Assembly: GCA_037951165.1 (NCBI GenBank)
Contig: JBBDHG010000028.1
Location: 1,883,501 to 1,947,500 of the forward strand
DNA from: Lophius americanus
Taxonomy: Eukaryota > Chordata > Actinopteri > Lophiiformes > Lophiidae
Direction of reading: 5' to 3'
Length of the DNA: 64,000 nt
This document shows, piece after piece, positions 41,301-56,300 of this stretch. Positions within the stretch are counted from its first letter, which is position 1. Each line of letters starts with the position of its first letter. Below the pieces are notes generated by a model. It had not been told where the DNA came from. It worked only from the letters and a program-made list of their open reading frames with translations, and ran no database searches. Both the position numbers and the translations under genes were made by a program.

Positions 41301-44300
41301 CATCGACTTCTGCCCCTTCAGTTTCATGGCACAGATGGAAGAAATGAAAAGATCAGTGACTCCCTCAGAGGGGTTGAAGACCGGCCTTCCAAAAGCCCAT
41401 CGAAAAACCACCACTTACTCATGACATTGGCTCAGTTAATGAAAACTCTCCGAAGTAAAATCGGCCAAGAGAAACACCACCATTACAGCCTTGAGGCATG
41501 GCGATGCAGTAGCAAGGTAATTCATTTTTGGAGACGACTACTGTTGCCACAACATGAAGATCAAATTGTGCAAGAAAATCCAGTGAATTTTGTTTTCCAA
41601 AGATGACAGTATAAGTTCAAGGAATGATGCTGTACCTCTGGAAATTATAGAAGAGGGTCCTGTTGTGTTCAGACCACATTTTACCAATGCTCATAAAGTA
41701 ATGTACCTATGGTTTGCACAATCAAAGTGAACAGTCTTAATTGTGTTTCCTTACGGCAGAGCATCTGATCAGTGATGCTTGGATGTTTTACAGATCTACC
41801 ATCCATCTGAAATCTGACACTACCTTAAATCTTTTGCTAGCGTTGCAGCTCTGACATGCATTTTGCATTTTCATGATTGCACCTGTATTTTGTCCCACAT
41901 CATTTCCAAACAATTGATTTTGCCTCCAGTTGTACTCTAAGGTCTTTTTTTTTTTTTTTTTTTTTTTTACAATTAAAGGAATGTGCATCTACTGTGACTC
42001 CGAAGGAGAACAAAGGCAATCATTGTATTCAGATTCAAGCATAACGATAAAATCAAACATGTCAAATCAAAAAAAACATGTGATCAAAGTCAGTCAAGAG
42101 GCACTTGAGTGGGTGTGTGTGTTATTTTTCTCAGTCCACAGTGCTGTGAGAAAGTACTTCCCTCACCCTTTTTTTGTGTGCGTCTGTCATAATGGACTGT
42201 TTGATCTTCAAACAAAAAATAAAAAAATAATAAAGGCAACCAGGGTAATAAATGATAATTTAGAAAAGGTTATTCAATAGCTAAATCGCCAACATGTAAA
42301 CGTATTCCTGCCTCTGATCTTCACAGCTAGTCGTTATTTTGGCCCACTCCCTCTTGCAGAACTGCTTTATTGCCGCAACATTTGAGGGTTTGTGAGGAAG
42401 AACTGTTCTTTTCAGGTTCAACCACAGCATCTCACTAGAGTTCAGGTTCAACCGGAGGGATTTTTTTCTTCCTCTTAGAACAGCCTTTTCTTTGATTTTT
42501 AAAAGAGTAGTATTCTCTCAGTGTTGTTTCTTTTTAAAATCACTTCAGTCTCTTTTGTTTCTCCTAACACCCCTGTGGGAGAAAAGATGAGACAACGAAA
42601 GCCTTAGTAGTGGAATAGTAAAGTCGCCCTAATATCAAAGATGCCAGTTTGTGTCTATGAAAGAGACACTTATGAGATCTCTTCTTGGATCTTGCTTTCC
42701 TATGGGCAGACTTTGACAAGGCTACTCCAAAACTATTTTATTCCTTTTTAGCTACTCAGGGGAGAGAGGAGGACTCCTTCCTCACATTTAGTGGAATTTC
42801 TTTTGATTTTGGCATAATGTGTCACTGATGGAACCTACTACCTTTGATGCTTCTGGAAATGGTCTATATCAGTGACCGGTCTGGTAGTATTCAGGTCTGG
42901 ATGTGTCTAGTCTTGCTGAAACCAGTTATCAAAGCAGTCTGGTAGTTTGCTCCATTTAGTTAATTAGGGGTAAAATACTTTTTCTCTGATGATTGAGGTA
43001 TGGAGGTAAGACCTTACCTTATCAATACAACCATTATTATTAAAACGATTTAAATTCCTAAATTCTGTTTGAACAGCTGTGTCATTAAGTATCAGATTCA
43101 GACAAATAAAACAGAATAGAGGAATTCAGGGCTGGGGCCAAGCACTTTCCCACACCACTGTATATATTTGCGACAAGAGCATATAGAAAATGATTTTAAC
43201 ATTGACTTACAGCAAAACAGAATTTTCATCACATTTTAGAAAACATTCACAGACGATTCAAAGTTTGACAATGTGCTACAAACGAAATCAAATTAGGCAT
43301 GTTTGCATAGCAAAATAACAGGATGTGCTGTCTTGTCACCTACCACCCATTTTATGGTTTTGTCCATCCAAGTTTATTCACATCGACTCACAAACTCATC
43401 CCCATTAAACCACTAGAACTCGAGCTTCAGCCGACTTACTTTGAGATTTGATCCAAATGAAAAGTGCATATTTAAATTAAATGTATTATTATTATTATTA
43501 TTACTGCCTTTGCAAACATGCTATTCAGTTTCTTTTGCAGCCACACCAAACAACACTCTGGCACACAAAGCAAATGCACGCTCACACAGACAGACAGACA
43601 AATCACATTTCTGTTGAAAGGTTGAATAAGAAAAAGGTAGTACTTACTACAAAACTACTGTTAACTTTTTCTAATATGCGTTTTTCGTTTAGTGCCATTG
43701 CTTCACCTTTTCTTTTCTTCACTCGTTTCTTTTCCAGCTTTTTACAGGCGTACATCTTACCGGTGGCACGTACTTGGCAGGCACAAACCTAAAGGACAAG
43801 GATGTTGGAAATAGGATCACGCACACATTCCAAAAAACACTTTATAATTGCAAGTAATGGAACTAAATGTGTCACACCAAAAATGTCACCCCCCAATATT
43901 ATGCAGTGGGGACATGAACCATGAAGGATTAACTAAGTAATAAAGGGTACTTGTAGCATCTTAAATCATTAACATCACCGAATTTCCAAACAAGTTATTT
44001 AAGGGTCACAGAGCTGCATCGCTTAAACTTTAATATCCACACCCTAGCAACCCAACAGGTATTTCTACTTCTGGATTGCAATGACACTCACCTCACCAAA
44101 TCCACCTTTTCCTAGTACTCTATAATGTCTGAAGGTATTTTTGGTTACTGGTTGCCTGCAGATGTGGAAAGAAGAATAAGGAGAGAGAAAAATTTAAATA
44201 CAGAGAGACAAAAAGAGACAAGTAAAGCTACTCTCTATTGTTATGGGACGGACACCGTTATGTTTTCCTATTCACCAATCAGCCATAACACTATAATCAC

Positions 44301-47300
44301 TGACAGGCAACATTTATTGTCTTGTTACAATGGCACCTGCCAGGGGGTGGGAAATATTAGGCAGCACAAGAACATTTTGTTCTGAAGCTGATGTGTCAGA
44401 AAGAGGAAAAATGGGCAAACATAAGAATCAGAGTGATTTTTACTGGGGTTATAATATGACCTGATTGGACCCAGAACATCTCCGAAATTGCAGGTCTTTG
44501 TGTGTGTTCCAGGTCTGCAGAGGTTAGTAAATACCTAGGGGTCTAGGGAGGAGACACTGGTGTTGTCTGGTCCCACAGCAGAGCTACTGAGGAACAAATA
44601 ACTTGGAAATTTACTTTTGGTTGTGACTTATAGGTGTCTGATACAGACGGGAGATTGCAGAGCTGTTTTAGCAGCAATAGAGGGACCTTCACAATATCAG
44701 GCAGGTGGGTTTAATGTTATGACTGAAAGTGTATACTTAATCCACTGTGAAGACTGCCCTCTTCATCCTGCTTTGGCTACACAGCTCATTTTACACTTAA
44801 ATAAAATACATACAGTACATATAACTTAATACTTAAATGTGTGTCTTCTGTTTGTGCATTTATTTATGTTCTATTTATTGTAAGCATGTTCTTCTGTCAT
44901 CTATTGTCATTCTATTTTATTGTACTCATTAATAATTTATGATATTATCTTCAGTTCATTCCTCTGCTGGTAAGGATCTATGCAAACATTAAAACCAGCA
45001 ACAACAACACAACACGTGCCTCCACTAGCAAACAAAGAATAAAGCCCCTACATAAAGAAAGTATAATGTTTCTGTGGGAAGAAGGATTGGCTCGCACATT
45101 TGCTTCACCAAGTGTGTCATCTGCAGTGACTACCCACCTCTCCAACCATTTCCACTGCAGAAAGCGAGAGAAGTACATGGATTCCTGGTAGGAGGAAAAT
45201 GGAGCCCCACTCAGATAATCACGAACTATTCTGTAAGGAGGAAGGGAGAAAGGCTTGATGATCATTTAATAACATTGTAATTAAGATGCAATAATCCACA
45301 TGTCACCGGAAAACAAAGTGTGTGCAAGAAGGTATTCCTTCAAGACAAAGACACAGACAGCTAGCCTGACACTTTCCACCTTAGTGACTATAAACACACA
45401 CACACTCTCTTTATCCCAAAAAAGGGTGGATGTTTGTGTCTGTCTGTGTGAGCTGGGGGAATGGCAGCCTGTGTTGCAGTACAAAGCCGTTCTAGGTGGA
45501 AATTCTGAGAGAAACTCTGAGCTGATATACCATTGTGAAAAATGTAGGAAGTCCTTCGAACAGAGACATTCCACTCTGCTCAAATGGGAAATAAAGGATT
45601 TGGGGGTAAGCAGGTATTAGCAGAGCTGGAGGTCAAGCGGAACATGTAGTCTTCTGAGTGCGAGCGTGAAACTGAGCGATTTTGTAGAACTGTCAGGTAA
45701 CGATGACAGGAAAACAAAAGTTGTAAAATTCCAGTCACAGGTTCGAATTTGACACCCGTGACTTGATGTCACAGAGAGAGTTCTTTGAGGAAAGGAGCGG
45801 GTCATGAAAGGTCCCAGCCTAAGGCTCTCCTGACCATAAGTCAAAGTCACTCCACAGAGTTGTAAGAACACGATTCTTTGACATGACACTGCCAGCCTCT
45901 GATGATTACGTCCTTTTCACTGCTCCTACTTAAGATGTTTGACCCAAACAAAACGTCCACTTTGACACGGTGGCATCAAACAGACACAAACTCCACTGCA
46001 ATGATGTGGGCCAAACACATCTCTATTGCTGTGGTAAAGAAATAATGTAGATCAGCAAAATTATTCTGCTATTTATGATGCCTAAAACACAAATAAAAAA
46101 GAAAGATGTTGGCTCCAGATAGCAAAGAAAGGAAACAAATGCTGGAGAAAACTTTGATGGATATCAATGGTAGGGCCAACTTCGTATGTTGTTTTAGTCA
46201 GAGTACTAACTTTTCGTCTTGGATTTCAAAGTCAGACTTTAAACCATGTTTCAGATATAATCATGATCTTTTTAAACAAATAATTTTAAAAAAATACATA
46301 ATTTATAATTATGATATGCCGAACAGGCAAAAATAACAATATCCCAGAAGACAAAAAAACAAGCAAACTTTGAAAGTGTGTATGCTGATCAGCCATAACA
46401 TTATAACCACTGAAAACACAATGTTATGGCTGATCAATGTATGTCTGTCATCTATATGAAAAACAATGAAAATACAATATTAAAATTTTTTATTATACAA
46501 CTAAAAACTAAATATGACCATGTGTGGAACAGCCGGAAGAGAAAGAAGGAGATATCTTCCACTGATACAGCAAATATATGTAGAAGAAAAATGCAAATCC
46601 ATATCTCTCGTATAATATATTTTGTACAAGAAAAAAATCCACAATTTAAACCTTCTGAGAAGCAACATGAGACAGATAATAAGGACTTTCCTTCTCACAG
46701 GCAACTTTATGAGTCCGAAAAGAGATTTAAGAAGCCCATAAACTGGATGTAGAAGAAGAGTGACTGCATACAGGGCCAGAATCTAGTACTTGCACCACTC
46801 AATTAAAGGAAGAAGGCGTGTCAGAAAAGCTTAGCCCGTTATAAGGGGCTACATTTAAACTTTTCTCACATGTCTCCTGGATAGAGGTGAATTTGAAGGG
46901 CCACATTATCATGTTATTTATTTATTTATTTATTTATTTTTGTATCATTTAGCGGCTTTTTTTTTTTTTAACTAGTATGTGCAATACAAGTACTATCGGA
47001 CAATAATCTAGAACAAAGGAAACCTGCAAACTAGCTAAATCTCTTCATTCTACAGTTAAAAAAACTATTTATTTATATTGATATACAAAACCGAGGATTT
47101 ATCACTGCAGCATGGTGAGGATATGGCGCCCGCTACTGTAAAAACTGAACTGTGCTGAATGGATAGACAATAACCTCTATTACAGGTGAATGTGGGTAAA
47201 CTGACATAAAAATCATTGCTCATATGTGCCAAAATCTGTTGTTTTTTTTAAAAAAAAAGTATATTGAAATTTTTTTTTCCAGGAACACACCTAAAGGCCT

Positions 47301-50300
47301 CTACAATATCTGTCTCTGAAATTCTGTTGAATTCTGTCCAGCGGATTTTGAGGAGATGTTGAGAGACCATTCCATTTTATATATGTGAATAAAATATTGG
47401 GCCGAGGAAACGTGGAATATCAGAGTAAAACATGCTGTCAAATTTATACTTTTACTTTAAATGTATGGCCTTCCAACTTGTAAATAACGTTTCCTTGTCC
47501 TTCATTTTCTCAAGGTTTTTAATAGTACATATTTGACTAGAGGTGTGTCATTCGATCGGCCGGGTGATTTGAGGTGGCTTATTTTGCCATCTTTTTTTCT
47601 ATTTTGCAGATTCAGCATGGCTGCTGCCATATTGGCTACACGCGTGCAATTGTTCACATCACACAATAATGTGTCACATGCACACACACAACAAACAGGA
47701 TCTACAAGGGAATATCATCAAAAGCACGGAACTTTGTAGCTCTGAATGAAAGACCCCACAAAGCTCACAATTTTTAAACCCAGTATGACCAATACTGAAA
47801 ATGTTCAGAGACTAAACCTTAATCAGAAAATAAAAAAATTATCGAATAACCACTCAAAGTCTCAAAAGGCTGAGGTTAGCAGTGTGGCTAAAGCCAGCAA
47901 GAGCAGAAAGCCCGGATCAAGCACACCTGCATCCTGAGGAAAAGAAAGACCAAAGGAACAATCTTGAAAATAAGGATCTTGCATGAATAGTCGTCACAGA
48001 ACAGAATTGTTCTTTGGCCATTTTATTTTGAGATTTGTGTCAACACAGCTTTAATTTTCTTGTGGGAAAAAAAACCCATGTTGGACGAACGCTACATCAT
48101 TTTAAGTTGTTTTTAGGATTTAAATTTATTTGGTAAAACAGTATATTGGTCCAAAAAAAAGGTGTGAAGGTCTTTACATTAGACAAGGTCCTTATACTCT
48201 GGTCCAACTTATGTAAAAAAGTTAGTCATCTTAAATAATATGAGGGAAATAAAAACGGTTCCTTTTATTTAAAGAGCAGTCGGCAAAAATGCATGTATAT
48301 GGTATTAATTTTGGTTTTAAAACTAAAGAAAAACATCCCCTGAAATCACTATCATTAGTTCGAGAGTTGTTTAAATGTAAATGTGATTCCATTACTATTC
48401 CTTGACCATAGGAGAAAAAGTCACACCAGTACTATTTTCTCTCCCGCTCACCAGTCTGATAATAAACCTCAGCAAGCCTATGACACATGACTGAATACCA
48501 AAGTAACAGCACATCCATTCTCTACCACCCAAATGTTGACGAGAATCTCATATTTAGCAAGGAGATTTTCCTTGACCATATTTTAAAATTACTTCATAGT
48601 TACTTTATTACTAAGGAGGATGAGAAAGGCTGCCTGTGGTTATAAGCAGCCCTGAGGTGGCTGTTCTTGGCAAAAGGCTTGATGGCTGAGAATTTCCACT
48701 AGTAGGGCGCCCTCAATGTGTAAAAGAAAATTTAATTATGTCATCCTGGGACGCACTTGCTTTGCACATGAGATGAATTTCTATCTATTCATTGCAGAGG
48801 AAGAACACTGTCCATTTTATCAGACTTCAGCGCACAGCTCCACTCTGTGAACTCCATGGATAAAATAACTTGTCCTCTATACAATTGGAAGGAAACCTCT
48901 CTAATCTGCCATCAAATCATGTCCTGATAGACTCAAGTTATTCCGCTCCAACTTTCATCCACGTTCCCTTGTCAGGTCAGATGTCTTCACTGTGTCTTAG
49001 GAAAAACAAAAAATGGTCCTGGACACTTGAATAAGGGGCTCCAGAAAGGCAGGAGCTCAGCTGTGCCTTGCTTGGAGTCGAGCCTCAGACAGACACCGCC
49101 GAGAGAAGAAATAAACACAGCTACCATACGCCTTTTGTTTTATGCATGAGGGGAACAGGACAAAGAAAAGAAAGACATTAGCACACAGATCTTTGTTGAG
49201 CCTGGTGATACACAGAACTGCACCCTACACAAGCACTGAAGGCCATGCTCTATCCTAAGTATGACATAACCTGCATAAAGTCATGCTACCACGTGCAGCA
49301 CCAAGCTTTCCTACGGGCTTTCCCCTCTGAGAAAAAAAATGTTTACGCTCTGGGTCACAATTGCATATCGGAATAATAAAATTAAGGAAAATACAAATTC
49401 CATAAGGGAATACAAGTAAAACCGATAGTTGAAGGAGTGATGAGCAAACATTTGAAGTGCTGCTTCAATGCACACAAACACGGGCCTGTTTTGTTCTATG
49501 TTTGTACATCATGCCGTTTTGTCCCGCTCACTGTAATATTTTCTTTCCCTTTCTCCTCACTTTTCCCCAAATGCTCCATTTCGTTCTGCTTTCCTAGCCC
49601 TCCCAAGGATTTCGTAACCCATGATGTGCTTTCTATGGCATCCTGGCTCACTTTGTTAGAACCTCTTATGTCTGATGGAGAAGATTGAATCAAGCGAATG
49701 CGGTGCTTTTCCACAGCACACCAGGTGGCATTTATTTTCCTCATACCATTCTCTGCCTTCTGCAGAGCCTTTGTGACTACTGAGAGGTGATAGAATAGAG
49801 ATCCTTGCAGAAATGGAGGAAAGAACTCCAGTAGACTGGGTTTGTAATAGTGTGATTTTCAAAATATGATAGTGTCAAAAACAAAAAACACGGTGTATCC
49901 CATTAATATTACTATTATTATTACTTTCATTGCCATTATTACTATGTTATTATTTTAATTTAGATTATTACTATTTTATTATATTTATATGTACTTGAAA
50001 AATGATAGCATTTTCTAGGCTACATGAGATATTATCATTTATAACCTATATTAACCAGACCAACAGCTTAAAAAAGACTTGGAAATAGTGAAGAAACATA
50101 CCATTTCCGTTACATTTAAGCATTTCTTAAAGATGGTTGGGGTGATTATCAGGATTACGAAAAAATATTTGCGATTAATTCAAATAACTTCCATCAAATG
50201 ATTCTAATTGTGCCAGGCCTTTCTGACCTCTATATTCTTGTCTTTAGGGGGGCAAATTTTGAAAAAAGGTTGAAAAAGTGAAATCAGTTGGTCCAGCAAA

Positions 50301-53300
50301 GGCGGAGTCCTGAGATGGGTAACAGCAATACAATGGAATCCTATGAGAAAAGAATTAACATTATTTGTGAACCACTAATTTTTGTCAATTAAAGGCTCAT
50401 AACAATTTTATGCTTTTTCGTAGAAAAAGACTAAGAATAAATGAAAAGGCAAAAAAAAGAAAAGAAAAGAAAAAACCCCAACTGACCAAAGTGATTATTG
50501 ACTTTATAAACAAACAGCTCTTTAACAACTCTCCTTGTATGTTGAGCCAAAAACAGGAGTGCAGGTTGAGAACAGAACTTTGCACTTCCCCAAACATGAC
50601 TTTTACTTCTCCTCAGCTCCTCCGAGCAGATTCCAGTTTTCCCCCAGGGGATGCTCAAATAAAATCACAGGCCGGTCGCCGCGTTTCCCAACCACATTTG
50701 CCTTCCTCTGTGGCTGAAAGCTGGAACTTCACAGAAACCCAGCTCTTGGCTGGACTGAAGAAACATGGGTATACGTTTGACTGTTGAGGGGAGGGTTGTA
50801 CTGTCATGTACATCTTGCGTATTGATGTAATATGGTTGCGTGATGATTTTTTTTATTCTGATTGACGTCTCTCTTTTTTTACATAGTTCAAACATATTCA
50901 GTCAAATAATGTGCTGGATGCCAGAGTGCCTGAGTCACGGGTCCTTTTCCAAGATTCTAAGCAAAATTGAACAGACTGATCCAGTAAAAAGATTTGTATT
51001 GGTAAAGTACCAGTCAAATGTTTGGACACACCTTCTAATTAAATGGTTTTCCTAGATATTTTATTATTTTATTTTCTACATTATTAAACGAAGCGCCAAA
51101 GGTATCAAAATTATGGGAGTAGAAATGGGGTTTTGCAGTAAGCAAGAAAAAAAGAAAGAAAGCTAGATCCCTCATGTCAAAATTCTTCAGGTTTTCAGAG
51201 GATATAATTTCCCCTTTGGGATTAATAAAGTGCTATCGTAAGATTTGAGTTCCCATAAATGCTGAGTTCTTGTTGGCCTCTTTCCCTCTGCTGTCACTTG
51301 CTTTCAGGTCCTGTGATTGTGAAGGCCAGGTCATGTGATGCGGCACTCCTCCAGTCTCCTTGATGGTTGAATAACCCTCACATAACCTGGAGGTGTGTTT
51401 TGGGTGGTTGTGCTGTTGAGGAGCAAATGAAGGTCCCACTAAGCACAAACACGATGACGTGCTGCTGCTGAATTCGGACTAAATTGCCAACAATGCCACC
51501 AGCAAAGCCCCACTCATAATTGCAGACACAGCTTCTCCATCTTTCTGCTTATACCATCGTTTCTCCAGCCACATAGACACTATACCTATTCATCTTCAGC
51601 AAAGTAATATTGTATGTTTGTCTTTTTTTTTTTCCTGATCCAAACGATCTGATTTGTGCCACAAAAACCCTGAACTGATCTGAAACGTGAGTTTTGTCAT
51701 TCGTAACACCTCTTGTCTTCAGATTTGAATTACAATCAAGAAGAACTAAGACAGTGTGAGTGTGTCCAAACATTTGTCTAGTATTGTATAGACCCGCCCA
51801 TAAGAAGTACTTTTTCAGTGTTTACTGCTCTCTTCCTAATATAATCTGCATCCCTCCTGTGAAGGTGTGCAAACCACCTCAACTGGTCACCTATATGCTC
51901 TCATGTGCTCCTTCCTGATCTTGTCCAGCCTCGTCCCAATGCAAATCTCAGCATTCTCAGATCCACCGCCTCAAACTCTGCTTCCTGCCTGATTCATGGA
52001 CGCCAACTTCTCCAAGCATTTGACAGCGCAGTTCAAATAAACAGTCTTTAACTGCTCAAACTGTACATAAATCATAACAAACATGTCATAGGTGACCCAA
52101 AATGAGACAGGAAATGCAGAAAATATATAATTTATCATGATATACATCAATCTTTCAGCTGCCGGCTTTGGCACAACAAACTAAATGTGAAAGACTGAAA
52201 CTATTAACCAAGTCAAAGTGGCGTTGAGGTGAGGTAAAATTGGGATAATAATCCCCCGTCTGTGTGCTTGTCCTGGCTCTATGAGCAGGAAGCTGAAACA
52301 CCTGCAAGTGTGCGCGCGCGTGTGTGTGAGTGTGTGTGAGTGTGTGTGTGTGTGTGTGTGTGAGTGTGTGAGTGTGTGTGTGTGCCTCTGTGAGGGGACA
52401 CTGAGGTGGCTGTTTTCATGCCAGCCGTCCGGATGCTCACTCCTCTTTTTCATTCACATCCACTGTGTGTGTGTTTGCAGGTCTGTGTGTAATACTGCGC
52501 TCCAGGTGCCAGCTGCCTCATTATCACTAGTGAGAGGTTAGCGCTGGTCCACACAGCTTACAAACACACACACAAGAACAGGATACTATTGGTTCCACTG
52601 CACTGAGACAACCGGACCCAATCATAAATAAAAACACAAAGTCCATAAAGCTTCCAACAGAGAGGCTTTTCATCGACCGACTGAAGAAGAACTGTCGGTC
52701 ACCGTCATCAAAGAGATTCTTAAAAGGAGCAGAGAAGCCCGATGAGTTTATGAGATAGACTTACTTGGTGCAGTCATTGAAGAGCTCCTTACACGGACTT
52801 TGCTCCAGCCTTTCCCGACACCCAGTCACCACATCCTGGGGTATGTCTGGCAAATGAGCTGCCGACTTAGGGGTTAAAGAGAGGGAGACGTACAGTAAGT
52901 CCAGTGGACAAAAAACAAAATGAGATGATAGCATGTGATGTCTGCAGACTGTCAAGGCTGAGAAAACAGATCAAAAAGGTTATCTGTTGACTCAAACCCT
53001 TGCATTTGTGAACTGTGCAGTGTGTTTAATGAGGCATGACATCAAGGCTGTGGCCAAACCTCACCTGTTGGGTCTAGTTCAAAAATAACTGTGGTTCATT
53101 TGTTAATGTAATTAGTAGTTTGGTCCAGTTCCAGTTTAAGCTTAGATAAGAACAGTTATCTCTTTAGAAGTGCATCAAGCTTAACAATGAAGTTCTTGGT
53201 GTGATTGTGGTAAGGACATAATTAAAAAACCACAATATATTCAATATGGGTGTGTGACAGTTAAATACTTAACTAATATCTGGGTATATATCTAACCATT

Positions 53301-56300
53301 CATTTTCCTCCTACTTACACCGCAAAAAAAAAGTCTGCTTCATTTATTATATTTCAAAATATGCATCACTATTTTTAATTAGAAAGGACAACTAGTTAGC
53401 ATCAACTTATAGTGTTTATTTACCAACAAAAAGCCCAGTAGAGATAAACACTGTTGAATACTGCTGCAGAATGCACACGTACCAAATACAGAGATGTTAC
53501 TTCACATGTGTGGATTAATCTTTTTTAGGGGGGCATAAACATTATCATTACAACATTGGGAATTGTGCTTTTCAAAGGGCTGTGCTCGCCCTTTTTGCTT
53601 GTCATCTGTGAATCCACATATGACGAGCACCTCACCACTAGCTTTAGCCGCTCTGCTCACGTTAGCTTCTTTATTTGCCATGTTCCTTGGGATGATTAAA
53701 TTAGAAGTGTTTGATTAATTTCGTTGGGTTGAACGTTTCAGGGTAGTTCCTCCACAGTTTATTTTGACCTTCCTGGTGTATGAAATTGCTGGCTTTGTGT
53801 TTTTTGGTTTACTTGTGACATGTTTGGAGCCCTGATAGCTCATGCTTGTAACCGGCACCAAATCGCTGCTCGGCCATTGCGTCAAACTAGGCCTCCCGGC
53901 ACTGATCGATCAGCCGGCCGATACACCTCTAGTGGACCATTTTAAAAACCATTTGCTTTTGTGTGAAAATATTATCTTAAAACTATATCGCACTAATACG
54001 CTGCATCCATACTGGACAGCTTGGTTACGAAGACAGCATCTTACCCCGTTATTAAAGTATGTGTCTAAAACATTCAATCCACAGTCCCTCCTCTTCTCAT
54101 CTGGAGCTAGCTGGTACATTGCCTGTCACAGAAGAAAAGAAGTGTGAATAACCGCAGCAGCGTAGGAATCCATACTCATGCAGCCATCTTTAATATATCT
54201 CCAAATAAGGTCAGAGAATAACAGGCAGCAGAGGGCAGAAAGTAAGATTGGGACAGGAGGTGGAGAGGGACAGATAGAAAATGAGATTGAAAGTAGGAAA
54301 GTTAATGGGGAACAAGGGAACGGAAAAAACTAAAATAGAAACGAGTATGGGATAGCAGACGAAAAAGAGTTTTAGGGGTGAGGACAGATCTGGTACTAGT
54401 CAAGGCAGAAAACTGGAAACAGTCTTCCTCCTCAACCATTTGCGTGGCACATGTCACCCATAAGGTCTCAGCTTTCAGTGCATTGCACCATCACAGATTG
54501 TGTTGTTGGTCAATATGGCCGTACGCAGGGAGAAGGCCTGGAGCTCGACTCTATCGAGTCGTGTGTTTTGTTTGAAAACAAACTTGACGGAGAGAAATGG
54601 GATGGAGACGTGTGACTACGCATCACAGCCAGGCTTGAACTCGTCAGCACGCAACACTTTCAGCAGTGACTAGCAGTACATGTTGAGCTCTAAATGTTGC
54701 TCATTTGATTTCATGTATTTTTGTGAGTATATCACTCAGAGTACATATTCCTACCCGCCTGTCTCCCTACCTTGAGTCAGCCTCATGTACTGTAGCCTCA
54801 TATTAAATAAGCACGATTCCACCGGTTTCCTTTCGCGCATACCTCCAGGGGCCTAGACACAAGCTTGGGCCTGTGTTTGCCTGCTCACCCAGGGGACCTG
54901 CTTGTGACGTGGGCTTGACTTCATGGAGGAGTGCACAGAGGAAGGGGAGGGGTCTGCTCTGACAGCCTGTCTGAGTCGGTAATCACCCCCTACACCCACT
55001 CCACCCACCCCGCTCCTGCCAAGAACTAGCAAAAGGACCAAGCACCAAATTTCCTCCGCTACTCTTTCTTGCTCTGTAGGGACTGATTCAGTTCATGCGA
55101 GAAATCGTAGAGACACAAATCAGGAGAGAGGTTGAGACAGAGAAACAAGGACAGACAAGTAAAAGAGGATGTTTGAAAGGAAGGTTAGCCATAAATAAGA
55201 ACCTCGTAGAATAAGCAGAGTGAAAAGTCTTCCCAGTCTTACCACAGCATCCATAAACTCAATGCAGCGCTTCAACTCTGGCCTGGTGTCACAGTACTGA
55301 CGGAATAACAACCGACCAATGGGCTGCTTCTCACATAGACTGGTGTAGTCCCTCTCTGAGGTGACAAAGAGGAGAGGGAGAAACATTATATTAGAAAAGA
55401 CACCAAGTGGTTTCAGACCAGGAATTCAGGGCCCCACAAACATTTCCTGTACATTTCTGACAGTAATCCTCACATTTACGTGTAAAATACTATGTATATC
55501 ATAAGGCCTAGGAAATAATATATTTTTCAATTACTGTCATAAAAACATTTGTAATATCTTCTCAATAGACATTTTAGCCACCAAAGGTTGACAGTCACAC
55601 TGCTTCAAAGTAAAGCAACTTTTTATTACACTTTGTTCAGGGAGTACAAAGTCGCCTTCTGCAACTGGGAATGTGAAAGCCATTTTGTGACGACATTTCT
55701 CACGCATTACTTTCTGTGAGTGGCTCTACCGGGACAATCAGAGTGAGAGTAGGGAGTGTCATGCTGCACTTTAGAAGGATTTAGCTGAGTTATGTAATCT
55801 TTAAATAGTCTCTGTTACTGCATCTTATTCTAGCATGTTCACCTCAAGTTCTTAAAAGTATTTGTAAATAGTATAATACGTATAGGGTTAAATATAGACC
55901 TAACATTATCTGTGCTAACGTCTGATAGACACAATGCTATATAGAACATGAGCAAATTGCAGAGTCGCATAAAATCCTCTTTCCAAACTAAAACCCAAAA
56001 CTATTTTTCAATGATAATTTATGGCTACATTCATGGGAAAGTAAATGTCCAGTTTGCAGGATATGCCTAGAAAAGATAACCACCTTTAAGTCTCCCCTTT
56101 AAAAATATCCATCTCGACAACAATAAAGTAAATATGTTGAAAATTCCAAATGTCAACAACTCATCATCGTCAATCATTGTGTAAAGTTTTGTGATGTTAG
56201 TATGTATAGCTCTTGATAGATATCCTCTAGACAATAAATGATTGCGGACAGTCAGACTGCCAAATAGAGCTACTTTTTGAAAAATCCTTATTGCAGACTA

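Larger units (their letters stand above)
37893..43647 (-). other. grk4 intron 8
   Basis: 5.8 kb. It holds three Tc1-like remnants, the inverse SINE-like copy, the 17-bp tandem repeat and an ATT-tailed repeat. Between 41235 and 41800 the plus strand has a 123-codon frame I cannot assign; it may be another old transposon. Confidence 0.8.
45231..52764 (-). other. grk4 intron 5
   Basis: 7.5 kb, the longest complete intron here. Apart from the repeats listed (46386, 46912, 47535, 51005, 51850, 52311) I see no exon and no further element, only AT-rich sequence with poly(A) and poly(T) runs. Confidence 0.8.

Noticed and set aside
41235..41606. 123-codon plus-strand frame
   Set aside because: No domain recognised; it lies among transposon relics and may be one, but I could not assign it.
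45300..45620. 106-codon plus-strand frame
   Set aside because: No recognisable motif and lies inside grk4 intron 5 on the other strand.
47533..47739. Short frames with a Met-Ala-Ala-Ala segment on both strands
   Set aside because: They overlap a dispersed repeat and have no support as an exon.
50410..50787. 125-codon plus-strand frame
   Set aside because: A-rich at the start (KKRKEKKK), no recognisable domain, no matching splice context.
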